Shown here in pieces: positions 25,577-35,055 of a stretch of DNA of 64,000 bases. Source of the stretch: Listeria monocytogenes ATCC 19117 (GTDB taxonomy: Bacteria > Bacillota > Bacilli > Lactobacillales > Listeriaceae); the NCBI RefSeq assembly GCF_000307025.1, contig NC_018584.1, positions 1,922,001 through 1,986,000 of the forward strand, written 5' to 3'. Each line of letters opens with the position of its first letter. Position 1 is the stretch's first letter. A model generated the notes under the pieces. It did no database searches. It was not told the DNA's origin and saw nothing but the letters and a program-made list of their open reading frames with translations. The translations under genes and the position numbers were made by a program.

Positions 25577-26447
25577 ATTCGATATCGCGCGTTAACGTTT
25601 TTAAACCGTATTTTTCAACTACAGCAAAAGCATCCTCGCGGAAACCGTCATATTTCAAGCTAGGCAAGTCTATTTCTAGTGGGACTTCTGTATGAATCCG
25701 AGCTAATTTTTGACTTAATTCTAGCATCGCTAAGTCTTCTTGGATTTTGGTTTGTTGCGCTGGTTTCAGTTTATCCAGGTTGTTCAAGACGCCTTCAATA
25801 GACTCAAATTCTTGAATAAGCTTAATCGCTGTTTTTTCACCGATTCCACGAACACCCGGATAACCATCTGAAGTGTCGCCCATTAATGCTTTCACATCAA
25901 TAAATTGTCTTGGAGAAATACCCATCTCTTCAAAAAATGTCGCTTCATCATATCGTTTATAATTGCCGTAACCTTTTTGCATAATCCAGACATCATTCGT
26001 CGGTGCGATTAGTTGCAGTAAATCTTTGTCGCCACTTAAAACAGTTGTAGCAATCGTATTACTCGCTTGAACGGTAATTGTCCCAATACAATCATCTGCT
26101 TCAAAACCCGGCACACCTAAATTGACAAAGCCAAATCCAGCAGCTACCTCTTTCGCTAAATCAAACTGCGGAATCATTTCTTCTGGTGGCGCTGTTCTGC
26201 CTGCTTTATAACCATCATATAATTCATTTCGAAATGTTTGCGACCCCATATCCCAGCAAATTAGTGTATGCGTTGGGTTACTCTGGCGAATCGCTGCAAA
26301 CATGTGGCGCATAAAACCTTGCACCCCATTCGTCGGGATTCCATGTTGGTTAAACATAAATTGTTTGGAAACGGCTGTTGCATAAAATGCTCGGAAAAGT
26401 AGTGCCATTCCATCAACAACGAGCAAATTTTCTCGATTTTCGGTCAT
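25575..26447 (-). CDS. 5'-3' exonuclease, YpcP/Xni family
   Basis: This 290-residue stand-alone homolog of the DNA polymerase I 5' nuclease domain removes RNA primers and flaps. Metal-site residues are in VVDGMALLFRAFYAT, GFEADDCIGT, LSGDKDLLQL and MGDTSDGYPGVRGIGEKTA, the last being the helix-3-turn-helix DNA-binding element. All acidic positions look intact. B. subtilis YpcP is the model. It is convergent with the RNase HI gene, another primer-removal enzyme. By order it is lmo1881. Confidence 0.92.
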   Translation of the reverse strand: MTENRENLLVVDGMALLFRAFYATAVSKQFMFNQHGIPTNGVQGFMRHMFAAIRQSNPTHTLICWDMGSQTFRNELYDGYKAGRTAPPEEMIPQFDLAKEVAAGFGFVNLGVPGFEADDCIGTITVQASNTIATTVLSGDKDLLQLIAPTNDVWIMQKGYGNYKRYDEATFFEEMGISPRQFIDVKALMGDTSDGYPGVRGIGEKTAIKLIQEFESIEGVLNNLDKLKPAQQTKIQEDLAMLELSQKLARIHTEVPLEIDLPSLKYDGFREDAFAVVEKYGLKTLTRDIE

Positions 26448-26524
26448 ATATAATCCTCCAATTTCCTTCTACTGCCATCTATTGTAGCATAATTATAACT
26501 GGCTCGCAGAAAAAAAGGAGCTTT

Positions 26525-26794
26525 TTACCAGCTTGCTTTTGTCACGCCGGGTAATTGTCCTTGATGTGCTAGTTCACGAAAACGAATCCGCGACATACCA
26601 AATTTACGCATGTAGCCGTGGGGACGTCCAGTTAGTTCACAACGATTGTGTAGCCGGGACGGGGAAGAATCGCGTGGTAATTTGCGTAATTCATCGTAGC
26701 GGCCTTCTGCTTTTAGCGTTCGGCGAAGTTCCGCATATTTTTCCACGAGCGCTTGTTGACGTTCATGTTTGGCAACTTTTGATTTTTTAGCCAT
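26525..26794 (-). CDS. rpsN2: Alternative ribosomal protein S14 (zinc-free, RpsN2 type)
   Basis: This 89-residue S14 paralog lacks the two CxxC zinc motifs of the standard short S14 and has the longer form ([21 protein letters not shown] ... [26 protein letters not shown]). Zinc-free paralogs replace zinc-binding S14 under zinc starvation. A near-perfect Zur operator lies at 26811-26831, straight upstream of AAAGGAGAG and the ATG, which fits that role. It is a single-gene unit. By order it is lmo1882. Confidence 0.94.
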   Translation of the reverse strand: MAKKSKVAKHERQQALVEKYAELRRTLKAEGRYDELRKLPRDSSPSRLHNRCELTGRPHGYMRKFGMSRIRFRELAHQGQLPGVTKASW

Positions 26795-26810
26795 GTGTCT
26801 CTCCTTTCTT

Positions 26811-26831
26811 AAATAATAATCATTACGATTT
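26811..26831 (-). promoter_or_regulatory. Zur box upstream of rpsN2
   Basis: The 21-base element AAATAATAATCATTACGATTT reads like the Firmicute Zur box AAATCGTAATNATTACGATTT with two mismatches, both in one half. It lies 17 bases from the rpsN2 start and would cover the promoter. Zinc-bound Zur should repress the alternative S14 when zinc is plentiful. Confidence 0.8.
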
Positions 26832-26873
26832 ACATCATACGCCGATTTAATTAGGAAAGCAAGTCTTCTGTTT

Positions 26874-26910
26874 TAAAAAAACCGATATCCAGTTAAACTG
26901 AATATCGGTT
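26874..26910 (-). terminator. Terminator after chiA
   Basis: A stem AACCGATAT (26880-26888) with ATATCGGTT (26902-26910), with inner CAGTT/AACTG pairing, is followed by a T-run on the minus strand. It lies 7 bases past the stop. Confidence 0.92.
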
Positions 26911-26916
26911 GTCCTA

Positions 26917-27975
26917 TTATTTAGTTCCAACTATCGGACCATACGCGTTAGAGAAACCATTATTATAAGGCACTCCTGCTTTATTTTTACCTGCATCCCA
27001 GTTCACCGACCAAGTCATAATCCCTTTCACTGGTGTGCCTTTTGCTTGTAAACGAGTGAAAACATTTTTGACGATTTGCGGATCTTTTACATAACCAGTT
27101 GCGGCTGCATCCACATTGGCTGGTAAACCGAACACGAATTTATTAGCTGGGATTTTCAAGTAACCACGAGTCCCATTAATAAAGGAGTCCGCCATATAAT
27201 ATAAGAAAGATTCTTTTAATGTATCATTATTTTGCGCAATCCATTGGTTTGTTTCATCAACCCAAACACCATCGCCACCTTGATTGTATAGTTGTGGCGC
27301 AATATAGTCATAATAATTAGCAAGTGAGGTTAGGTAGCTTTCATAGGCACTACCTGGTTTTAAATAAGGAAATTCTGGTGCCATCGTAATTAGGAAATTT
27401 TTCCCTTCCGCTTTATAATGATCTTTAACGATTTTTAGCGCTGCTGGGATAACCGTTTTATTATCTCCCGCGGTAATCGCACTTTGTTCTAAGTCGATGT
27501 CTAATCCATCAAAGCCATATGTTTCTACTTGGCGGATAATTTCATTCGCGAACGCCTCTTCATCCCCAGCTTTTAGTTCCACGTGTCCATCTGCTCCACC
27601 TAGTGCCAAAAGAACGGCCCGACCTTCTTTATTTAATGCGCCGACTTGTGCTCTGAAATCGCTATCATTTATTCCCACTGGTTTAAATGTCGGAATACGA
27701 TTTACCCCGTCCCCTTTCATAAAGGAAACATCTACCACGTTATAAGCTTTCGGTGTATCTTTTAGGGCGATATCAGCCGAAGTCCCTTGTTGATAGCCAT
27801 CATTTCCGGAAGATTTCCAACTATGCCAGTACCCAACTAGCACCTGTTTGTTAGAAATATCTGGCATTACAGAAGCGTCATCCGTCGCCGCTTGTGCTTG
27901 ACTACCAAATGCCCCCAGTCCTGCACCAACTAAAAGTAAAGACAAACCACCAACCATTACTTGTTTTCCATTCAT
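26917..27975 (-). CDS. chiA: Secreted GH18 chitinase ChiA
   Basis: This 352-residue exported glycoside hydrolase family 18 enzyme has a signal peptide at 1-29 (AQAA cleavage). The catalytic motif FDGLDIDLE carries Asp156, Asp159, Asp161 and the acid Glu163. The substrate-assisted residues in MAPEFPYL, APQLYNQGG and MTWSVNWD also fit. It has one catalytic domain and no carbohydrate-binding module, unlike the longer Listeria ChiB. It cleaves chitin or related N-acetylglucosamine glycans; known work links ChiA to infection. A sigma-B-like promoter is seen at 28033-28057. By order it is lmo1883. Confidence 0.94.
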   Translation of the reverse strand: MNGKQVMVGGLSLLLVGAGLGAFGSQAQAATDDASVMPDISNKQVLVGYWHSWKSSGNDGYQQGTSADIALKDTPKAYNVVDVSFMKGDGVNRIPTFKPVGINDSDFRAQVGALNKEGRAVLLALGGADGHVELKAGDEEAFANEIIRQVETYGFDGLDIDLEQSAITAGDNKTVIPAALKIVKDHYKAEGKNFLITMAPEFPYLKPGSAYESYLTSLANYYDYIAPQLYNQGGDGVWVDETNQWIAQNNDTLKESFLYYMADSFINGTRGYLKIPANKFVFGLPANVDAAATGYVKDPQIVKNVFTRLQAKGTPVKGIMTWSVNWDAGKNKAGVPYNNGFSNAYGPIVGTK

Positions 27976-28032
27976 CTACTTTTCCCCCTTACTTTATCTA
28001 CCCCAAGCTTGCTTTTTTGGAGCTACTAGAAA

Positions 28033-28057
28033 ATACCCATCATAATGAAAATAAAAC
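28033..28057 (-). promoter_or_regulatory. Sigma-B-type promoter of chiA
   Basis: On the minus strand GTTT (28054-28057), a 15-base spacer and GGGTAT (28033-28038) match the general-stress consensus. The predicted transcript starts about 50 bases before the ATG. Known: lmo1883 has been reported as sigma-B-influenced, from memory. Confidence 0.7.
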
Positions 28058-28067
28058 TAGAAAAACA

Positions 28068-28104
28068 GCAAAAAAGCGAAATTGATATAGACCAATTCCG
28101 CTTT
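28068..28104 (-). terminator. Terminator downstream of xpt-pbuX
   Basis: AAAGCGAAATTG (28073-28084) pairs with CAATTCCGCTTT (28093-28104) with one mismatch. A T-rich tract follows on the minus strand. It lies about 60 bases beyond the pbuX stop. Confidence 0.75.
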
Positions 28105-28166
28105 CAAATAAATGAATGTGTATAAGTAACTGAGAAAAAATAGCCCAATTAAAACTGTTTTATTTT

Positions 28167-29474
28167 TTACTTCGCATGTTGTGGTTCTGGATCTGCTACT
28201 TTTTTATCTTTGCGATGTGGAATCATATTGAAAATGATATTCAGTGTAATTGCTGTCACACTGCCCGCAACAATTCCATTACTCGTAAATAAGCGAACAA
28301 AGGATGGGAAGGCATTGAACAAATCTGGTACGACTGTAACGCCTAAACCAACACCAACTGCACACGCAATGATTAACAAGTTTTCTTGAGAAGTGAAATT
28401 AACTTTTCCAAGCATCTTAATCCCTTGTGCGACAACCATGCCGAACATCGCGACCATAGCGCCGCCGAGAACTGGTGTCGGAATAATCGTTGTCACTGCG
28501 CCAATTTTTGGAATCAGACCAAGAACAATAAGGAAACCAGCTGCCGCATAAATCACTTTACGTGTTTTAATACCAGAAAGTTGAACGAGTCCAACGTTTT
28601 GCGAATAAGCCGTATAGGGGAATGTATTAAATACGCCGCCAAGCATAATCGCAAGCCCTTCTGCCCGGTAACCACGCGTTAAATCTTTTTGCGTTAATTT
28701 GCGTTCGGTAATATCAGATAAAGCGAAATATACTCCCGTTGATTCCACCATGCTGACAAGCGCAATTAAAATCATCGTAATAATTGCCGGCCACTCAAAG
28801 GTCGGTGTGCCAAAATAAAATGGTTTTGGCATATGGAACCAGCTCGCCTCACTCACAGGACCAAGCGAGATCCCTTTATAAAGCGCTGCAAAAAGCGAAC
28901 CACCAACCAGACCTATTAAAACAGCAATCGCCTTCGAAAACCCTTGTCCAAAACGATACACTAAAATAATTAAAAGTAATGTTCCAAAACCAAGGCCGAG
29001 ATTATACATTGAGCCAAAATCTTTTGCTCCTTCTCCACCAGCAAGATTATTAATTGCAACGGGAATAAGTGTTAAACCAATCACTGTTACAACCGAACCA
29101 GTCACAACAGGAGGGAAAAATCGTACAACTTTGGAGAAAAATGGTGCTATTAATAATACAAAAAGTCCTGAAACAATAATCGAACCGTAAATCGCGCCAA
29201 TGCCCATATCTTGTCCAATTAAAATAATCGGCGCAATAGCTTGAACCGCACATCCAAGTACAACCGGTAAACCAATTCCAAAGAAGCGGTTAACCGTTAA
29301 TTGTAGCAATGTCGCAATCCCGCACATAAAAATATCAATCGAAACTAAGTAAGTCATTTCTTCTCCATTAAAACCTAGTGCTCCACCAATTAATAGTGGA
29401 ACGATTACTGCTCCTGCATACATTGCTAGAACATGTTGAAATCCTAAAGCTGCAATTTTCCCTTTACCTAACAT
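28167..29474 (-). CDS. pbuX: Xanthine permease PbuX (NCS2 family)
   Basis: This 435-residue transporter has about 12-14 membrane helices and belongs to the nucleobase-cation symporter 2 family. Signature parts are QHVLAMYAGAVIVPLLIGGAL at the N-terminus, NTFPYTAYSQNVGLVQLSG with the family Gln/Asn and TGSVVTVIGLTLIPVA. It takes up xanthine, probably with protons. It lies 6 bases after xpt, as in B. subtilis, and is controlled by the same guanine riboswitch. By order it is lmo1884. Confidence 0.95.
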   Translation of the reverse strand: MLGKGKIAALGFQHVLAMYAGAVIVPLLIGGALGFNGEEMTYLVSIDIFMCGIATLLQLTVNRFFGIGLPVVLGCAVQAIAPIILIGQDMGIGAIYGSIIVSGLFVLLIAPFFSKVVRFFPPVVTGSVVTVIGLTLIPVAINNLAGGEGAKDFGSMYNLGLGFGTLLLIILVYRFGQGFSKAIAVLIGLVGGSLFAALYKGISLGPVSEASWFHMPKPFYFGTPTFEWPAIITMILIALVSMVESTGVYFALSDITERKLTQKDLTRGYRAEGLAIMLGGVFNTFPYTAYSQNVGLVQLSGIKTRKVIYAAAGFLIVLGLIPKIGAVTTIIPTPVLGGAMVAMFGMVVAQGIKMLGKVNFTSQENLLIIACAVGVGLGVTVVPDLFNAFPSFVRLFTSNGIVAGSVTAITLNIIFNMIPHRKDKKVADPEPQHAK

Positions 29475-29480
29475 TTACTC

Positions 29481-30278
<798 letters not shown>

Positions 30279-30286
30279 CTAATTTT

Positions 30287-31795
30287 TTACTTATTGAATT
30301 GGTAAACATAAGCGTATCTTTTTTCTAGTAAATCTAGCAAATACGTTGGATTTAAGCCTTCTCCAGTTGTATCTGTTAGAATCTCGAGAGGTTTCTTCGT
30401 TTTACCAAATTTATGCACATGTTCAGTCAACCACGTTTTTAATTCCGAATAATCATCGCTTGCGATAATCGCATCGATATTCGGAATTTCTTTTTGCATT
30501 TGGTTAAAGAACTGCGCCGCGTACATTAAACCTAATGCATAAGACGGGAAGTAACCAAAATCGCCACCAGCCCAGTGAATATCTTGCAGAACGCCATTTG
30601 TATCATTATCTGGACGAATGCCGAGATATTCTTCGTATTTGTCGCCCCATGCTTTCGGTAAATCTTTTACTTCTAATTCACCGTTAATAAGTGCTTTTTC
30701 TAGTTCATAACGAATCATAATATGCAGCGGATAAGTTAATGTATCAGCTTCAATTCGAATCAGCGAACTTTCAGAGATGTTCACTGCGCGGTAAAAATCT
30801 TCCAAAGTCACATGATCAAAAGCCGGTTTTGTAATCGCTTGGAAGTCAGCATAATTACTTTTCCAAAATGCTAAACTAGAACCGATAATAATTTCATAAA
30901 ATAATGATTGTGATTCATGAATGCCCATTGATGCGCCGTTTGCAAGTGGAGTACCTACAAGTGCTGCATCAAAATTTTGTTCGTAAATCGCATGACCACC
31001 TTCATGAATCGTACCAAAAACAGCCATTTTAAAATCATTTTCATTGTAACGGGTCGTAATACGAACATCGCCAGTATTTAAACCAGTCGCAAAAGGATGC
31101 ACGGTTTCATCTAAACGACCTGCTTCAAAGTCAAAGCCCATTTTATTCAGAATGCGAATGCTAAATTCTTTTTGTTTTGCTTCGGATATTTTGGTATTTA
31201 AAATCGTCGCATCTGGCTTCACGCCTTCATTTGCGATTTTTTCGCGAATCGCCATAATTCCGTCGCGTACTTTTTCAAATACGGAATCAAGCACAGATAC
31301 GGTTACACCTGGCTCATATTGATCAAGTAATGTGTCATATTTATTTTCTTCATAACCCCAATATTCAACAAATTTACGCTTCATTTCAAGGATTTTTGTT
31401 AAGAATGGCTCAAAAGCTGCAAAATCATTTTGTTCGCGAGCTGTTGTCCAAGCCGTTTCTGCTTGCGCTACTAGTTTAGTATATTCCGCGTATTCTTTAC
31501 TTGGGATTTTTTTGTTTAAATCATATTTTTTTTGAGATTCTTCTAAAGTTTTAAGAGTGATTTCAGATAGATTTTCTTTATCAAGGTTAAGTCCAGCAAT
31601 AAAAGCAGCCATTTCTTCAGATGTTTGCATATTGAAAATCTCTTCAGATAGAACGCCAATAACATCAGAGCGACCTTCCATTCCTTTTGACGGGGCGCCT
31701 GTACGAAGATCCCAATAAACTAATGCCAGTGCTTCTTCCAGTGCTTCCATCTTTTTAATATACGCTAAAAATTCCTCTTCTAATGTTTCTACCAA
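30287..31795 (-). CDS. Metallocarboxypeptidase, family M32 (Taq type)
   Basis: This 502-residue zinc carboxypeptidase is mostly helical, cytosolic and probably dimeric. The zinc motif HEGGHAIYEQ gives two His and the catalytic Glu; the further family blocks HESQSLFYE, GDVRITTRY and IRPDNDTNGVLQDIHWAGGDFGYFPSY (shortened here) are in order. It removes C-terminal residues from peptides. TTG 31795 has GGAGG upstream; the longer ATG frame starts on that site. It lies 19 bases after ypsC. By order it is lmo1886. Confidence 0.94.
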   Translation of the reverse strand: MVETLEEEFLAYIKKMEALEEALALVYWDLRTGAPSKGMEGRSDVIGVLSEEIFNMQTSEEMAAFIAGLNLDKENLSEITLKTLEESQKKYDLNKKIPSKEYAEYTKLVAQAETAWTTAREQNDFAAFEPFLTKILEMKRKFVEYWGYEENKYDTLLDQYEPGVTVSVLDSVFEKVRDGIMAIREKIANEGVKPDATILNTKISEAKQKEFSIRILNKMGFDFEAGRLDETVHPFATGLNTGDVRITTRYNENDFKMAVFGTIHEGGHAIYEQNFDAALVGTPLANGASMGIHESQSLFYEIIIGSSLAFWKSNYADFQAITKPAFDHVTLEDFYRAVNISESSLIRIEADTLTYPLHIMIRYELEKALINGELEVKDLPKAWGDKYEEYLGIRPDNDTNGVLQDIHWAGGDFGYFPSYALGLMYAAQFFNQMQKEIPNIDAIIASDDYSELKTWLTEHVHKFGKTKKPLEILTDTTGEGLNPTYLLDLLEKRYAYVYQFNK

Positions 31796-31814
31796 ACTTA
31801 ACTCCTCCATTCAA

Positions 31815-32963
31815 TCAATCTTCTTTTTTAGGACGTGGTTTTCTTGGACCCCAGTATTGATATAAATCTGTGCGCAAGTAACCATTGTATAATTTCCGTT
31901 TTTTCGTCGCTTTTTTACCATAAACTTCTTCAAAAAGTTCATAAGAGGTAAGGACATATACTGACCATGTCGGCATGCGTTTATAAACAATACCCATTTC
32001 GCGGTAAAGTTGGCGCACTGCTTCCTCGTCTTCTAAACGTTCCCCGTATGGTGGATTCGCAACAACGACCCCGTACTCATCTTCTGTTTGAAAGTCAGCT
32101 ACTTGTAGTTGTCTAAAGGTAATTAAGTCACCAAGGCCAGCTTCGACCGCATTTTGCTTTGCGATTTCAATTAAACGAGCATCAATATCGCCACCAATAA
32201 TATTTAGCGGTTGATCATAGTTAGCTAAATCTTCCGCTTCTTGTCTCGCATCCGCCCAAACTTGCTTCGGCATCCAATCCCATGTTTCTGACACGAACTC
32301 GCGGTTAAAACCAGGCGCAATATTTTGCCCAATTAGTGCCGCCTCAATTGGAATTGTTCCAGAACCACAAACGGGATCATAAAATGGTCTATCTGGATGC
32401 CAACTCGTAAGTAGTACAAGTGCCGCCGCCATTGTTTCTTTGATTGGCGCACTACCTTGTGCTAAACGGTAACCACGTTTATGTAATCCCGCACCACTAG
32501 TATCAATTGTTAGCGTCACTTCATCTTTTAAAATAGAAACTTCTAACTTAAATAACGCGCCTGTTTCCATCAAACGACCAGAACGACGATACTTTTCACT
32601 GACACGGTTAACGATGGCTTTTTTTACAATCGCTTGGCAATCAGGCACACTATAAAGCGTTGACTTAACTGATTTACCAGCCACTGGAAACTGTGCATCA
32701 AGCGGTAAATAATCTTCCCAAGGTAAAGCTTTCGTCTTTTCAAATAGTTCATCAAATGTCGTTGCTTTAAAAACACCAACCACAATTTTCACACGGTCGG
32801 CTACACGAAGCCATAGATTGGCTCTAGCAATTGCAGATAAATCTCCTTCAAAATATACTTTACCGTTTTCTACTTTTGGGTCATAGCCTAAACGCGCTAC
32901 TTCTTTCCCAACAATTGCCTCTAAACCCGAAGCAGCCGTTGCCACCAACTGAAATGATTTCAT
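31815..32963 (-). CDS. THUMP-domain rRNA methyltransferase, YpsC/RlmL family
   Basis: This 382-residue enzyme has an N-terminal ferredoxin-like plus THUMP RNA-binding part (residues 1-155) and a SAM-dependent methyltransferase domain. Motifs are FYDPVCGSGTIPIEAALI and VVANPPYGERL (NPPY catalytic motif for N2-guanine). It is likely to make m2G in 23S rRNA, like the N-terminal half of E. coli RlmL. The target site is unproven. It sits between rnpB and the M32 peptidase. By order it is lmo1887. Confidence 0.93.
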   Translation of the reverse strand: MKSFQLVATAASGLEAIVGKEVARLGYDPKVENGKVYFEGDLSAIARANLWLRVADRVKIVVGVFKATTFDELFEKTKALPWEDYLPLDAQFPVAGKSVKSTLYSVPDCQAIVKKAIVNRVSEKYRRSGRLMETGALFKLEVSILKDEVTLTIDTSGAGLHKRGYRLAQGSAPIKETMAAALVLLTSWHPDRPFYDPVCGSGTIPIEAALIGQNIAPGFNREFVSETWDWMPKQVWADARQEAEDLANYDQPLNIIGGDIDARLIEIAKQNAVEAGLGDLITFRQLQVADFQTEDEYGVVVANPPYGERLEDEEAVRQLYREMGIVYKRMPTWSVYVLTSYELFEEVYGKKATKKRKLYNGYLRTDLYQYWGPRKPRPKKED

Positions 32964-32994
32964 TGTTTCCCATCCTTTAATTAAATTTCTAATG

Positions 32995-33093
32995 AAAAAA
33001 GCTGTTTTAAGAGGAGGAGGTTTGTTTTAAATAGGCATTCAACCAGGTCGAACACCCACCTTAAAACTTGCGCTCCGGCCTTCTAAAACAGCC
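32995..33093 (-). terminator. Large nested-hairpin terminator region after rnpB
   Basis: On the minus strand GGCTGTTTTA (33084-33093) pairs with TAAAACAGC (33001-33009), and a T-run follows (32995-33000). The loop is about 75 bases and itself folds. GTTTTAA (minus-strand copy of 33061-33067) pairs with TTAAAAC (33024-33030), and TTCGAC pairs with GTTGAA around 33035-33055. So three stems are stacked one inside the other before the terminator T-run. It ends rnpB transcription and precedes ypsC. Confidence 0.75.
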
Positions 33094-33112
33094 TTCAATG
33101 TTAAATTAAATC

Positions 33113-33515
33113 CTGTAAATAACGCTCTGTAAGCCATGTTCTGTTCTTTACTACGTACAGGGTAATAGTAAAGAGATAACCATCTATCTGCGCAAAAATA
33201 CATTTGCGCCTCGTCCCTTGTTCTTGATTCCTCGGGAAAAGTGCCCCTACCATAAGTTTGAGTTTCTCGCTCGTGGGGTTTACCTCGTTCCACTTCCGAG
33301 CATTTCTGCCGGAACTTCGTCACTGTGGCACCTTCAAGGTTATAAGACCATATCCGAAGACTTAGGTCATTCACCTGCCGTCAAACCGGAAATCCGGAAT
33401 GCCCTGGCTTATTGTTTGACCAGGCACGATCACTACGGGCATCACAGCACCGTGCGAGCATGGACTTTCCTCTGCTTCCATAAGAAAACAGCGATTATCC
33501 GAACGTTATTCATTT
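33113..33515 (-). ncRNA. rnpB: RNase P RNA, bacterial class B
   Basis: This is the catalytic RNA of RNase P, which cuts 5' leaders from tRNA precursors. The minus strand shows the conserved block GAGGAAAGTCCATGCTCGCA near the 5' end, then GTGCCACAGTGACGAAG, GGTAAACCCC, GAGCGAGAAA and ACATGGCTTACAG near the 3' end. P1 is formed by AATAACGTT near 33510 and GCGTTATTT near 33120. Length of about 400 and the order of elements fit the Bacillus type. Ends are estimated from P1, plus or minus a few bases. Frames read across it are not genes. Confidence 0.96.
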
Positions 33516-33542
33516 ATTCTTAACTTACTTATACTAGCATAC

Positions 33543-33884
33543 CTATTCGTTATCGTCCAGCTTATTTCCAAAAACATGTTTTTCTAAATTAGAAAGACGC
33601 TTTAGAATATCAAAGTTGGTCGTTCCAGCAGGTTGTGCCGCTGCTTGGAAAGTTGGAGCTGGTTGTGTTGAAGTTCTAAGTGGAGCATTATCAAGCTCTT
33701 GTACAAGTCGAATATTTTCCGCTTGAAGTGCTTCGATTTCTTGCGTAAATGTACTGTAATCTTTAATAACCATGTCTAAAAACTCGTCAACATCTTCAGG
33801 ACTATAACCACGAAGCCCAGTTTTAAATTCTTTTTCCAAAATTTCTTTACCTGTTAAGTGATACTCAAATTGTTCCGAAGTCAT
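33543..33884 (-). CDS. gpsB: Cell-cycle protein GpsB
   Basis: This 113-residue DivIVA-like adaptor has an N-terminal coiled-coil dimer (EYHLTGKEILEKEFKTGLRGYSPEDVDEFLD, quoted in part) with the Tyr and Asp groove that holds class A PBP tails. A proline-rich linker and a C-terminal trimer helix (FDILKRLSNLEKHVFG) follow. In Listeria GpsB binds PBP A1, whose gene lies at 35807 in this window. It acts at septum and poles. The start ATG has AGGTGGAG. By order it is lmo1888. Confidence 0.96.
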   Translation of the reverse strand: MTSEQFEYHLTGKEILEKEFKTGLRGYSPEDVDEFLDMVIKDYSTFTQEIEALQAENIRLVQELDNAPLRTSTQPAPTFQAAAQPAGTTNFDILKRLSNLEKHVFGNKLDDNE

Positions 33885-33943
33885 ATAACTCCACCTCTAT
33901 CTCTATTCTTACGTATTTTTGTTCTAATCATATACTTACCCTT

Positions 33944-33972
33944 ATTTTTTCAAATCTCACACCATTTGTCAA
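33944..33972 (-). promoter_or_regulatory. gpsB promoter
   Basis: On the minus strand a perfect -35 TTGACA (33967-33972) and a weaker -10 AAAAAT (33944-33949) are spaced 17 bases apart. Confidence 0.5.
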
Positions 33973-34015
33973 TCTATTCGAGTGTTTTTTATGAAAATAA
34001 CTGTTTACTTCCATA

Positions 34016-34561
34016 TTAAAACGTTTGGTTCATATCCTCTACAACTTCTTGGAGTGCATAAAAATCAATACAGTCTATATAATAATTAGACTGTTCTTTT
34101 GCTTGAATCGCTCGGTCATAAAAGAATTTCGGCGAACCTTCTTTTTCTAAATCATATACAAGTAATGCGCCATCCGTATTATCAATAATAAAACCATCTC
34201 TTGCCGCAAATTGCGCTGGACTTTCATAAGGACGCTTCGTAATAAAAGCATGGTAATCGGCTTTTTCTAGTACTTCGCTCGCCCATAATTGGTTCGCTTC
34301 ATTCCAGTTAGCACTTTGCTTTTCAAACGGTTCAAGGATTGCTAGTTTAATCGGATAGTCTGCTTTTAATTCTGCAACCACATCGCCAGCCCAAAGTTCA
34401 ATTCCTAACTGACCAGAAATAATCACCCATTCAAGCCCATCTTCCACGAGTGGAAGCAAATGCCGTTTAATTGTTTCTTTTATATAAACCGCTTCATCTG
34501 CATCCTTTTTAAAAATTCCCAGTTCAAAATTTTTATACCCCGTCACTGCGATGGATTTCAC
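34016..34561 (-). CDS. YpsA family protein (SLOG superfamily)
   Basis: This 181-residue Rossmann-like protein is of the DUF1273/YpsA family. The typical N-terminal VTGYKNFELGIF and the glycine-acidic stretch VIISGQLGIELWAGDV suggest nucleotide or NAD-derivative binding, as proposed for SLOG proteins. In B. subtilis YpsA affects cell division and is near gpsB, as here. The start overlaps the yppE stop by four bases (ATGA), so they are translated in tandem. By order it is lmo1889. Confidence 0.9.
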   Translation of the reverse strand: MKSIAVTGYKNFELGIFKKDADEAVYIKETIKRHLLPLVEDGLEWVIISGQLGIELWAGDVVAELKADYPIKLAILEPFEKQSANWNEANQLWASEVLEKADYHAFITKRPYESPAQFAARDGFIIDNTDGALLVYDLEKEGSPKFFYDRAIQAKEQSNYYIDCIDFYALQEVVEDMNQTF

Positions 34562-34923
34562 ATCAATTCCTCTTTTCTTTTTAAGAAATCTCTCACTCTC
34601 GTTAGTGTATACTTGGTAGATTGGTAGTGATCTAGGAAGTGTTTATAAAAAGACTTTCCATTAAATGCACTTACTGCAGTCATTTGAACATTATCACAAG
34701 CTTGTCTTAATTGTAGTTCTCCTAAATAAGGAGGACGCTCTTTGTTTACCCACGGAATAGCTAATTCTAAAAACGCATCCGCGCTATTTTTTGCTTCGTC
34801 AACGAAAGGTTTCATATCTTTATAAAAATCAAACGGCTTTGCTTCTTCACGGTTACTTAAATATAATTCCCAATTTTTTTCGTTTTGAAGAAGCAATTTT
34901 TCCGTACGGTTTAAAAGTTCCAT
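34558..34923 (-). CDS. YppE family (DUF1798) helical protein
   Basis: This 121-residue, probably all-helical cytosolic protein resembles B. subtilis YppE (DUF1798); recognisable segments are FDFYKDMKPFVDEAK and RPPYLGELQLRQACDNVQM. The function is unknown. It is the first of two genes with ypsA, the ATGA overlap indicating tight coupling. The conserved neighbourhood yppE-ypsA-gpsB-rnpB is that of B. subtilis. By order it is lmo1890. Confidence 0.85.
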   Translation of the reverse strand: MELLNRTEKLLLQNEKNWELYLSNREEAKPFDFYKDMKPFVDEAKNSADAFLELAIPWVNKERPPYLGELQLRQACDNVQMTAVSAFNGKSFYKHFLDHYQSTKYTLTRVRDFLKRKEELM

Positions 34924-35055
34924 TCTATCACTCTTTTCTTCACATTTTCAGATACTTCAAGCATAGCATAGGACGCAAAATCTTGCCTAAAATTAGATTA
35001 TTAGCTAAAATATGGTAAAATAGACGAAGGTACGTTCTATTTATGAGGTAGTTTC

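Noticed and set aside
33039-33374. 111-codon frame on the minus strand
   Set aside because: It lies inside the RNase P RNA and its trailer; conserved RNA blocks explain the sequence.
35021-35040. LexA/SOS-like box GAAGGTACGTTC upstream of recU
   Set aside because: One half site is broken (GAAG for GAAC), and recU is not among the listerial SOS genes I remember. Chance match is likely.
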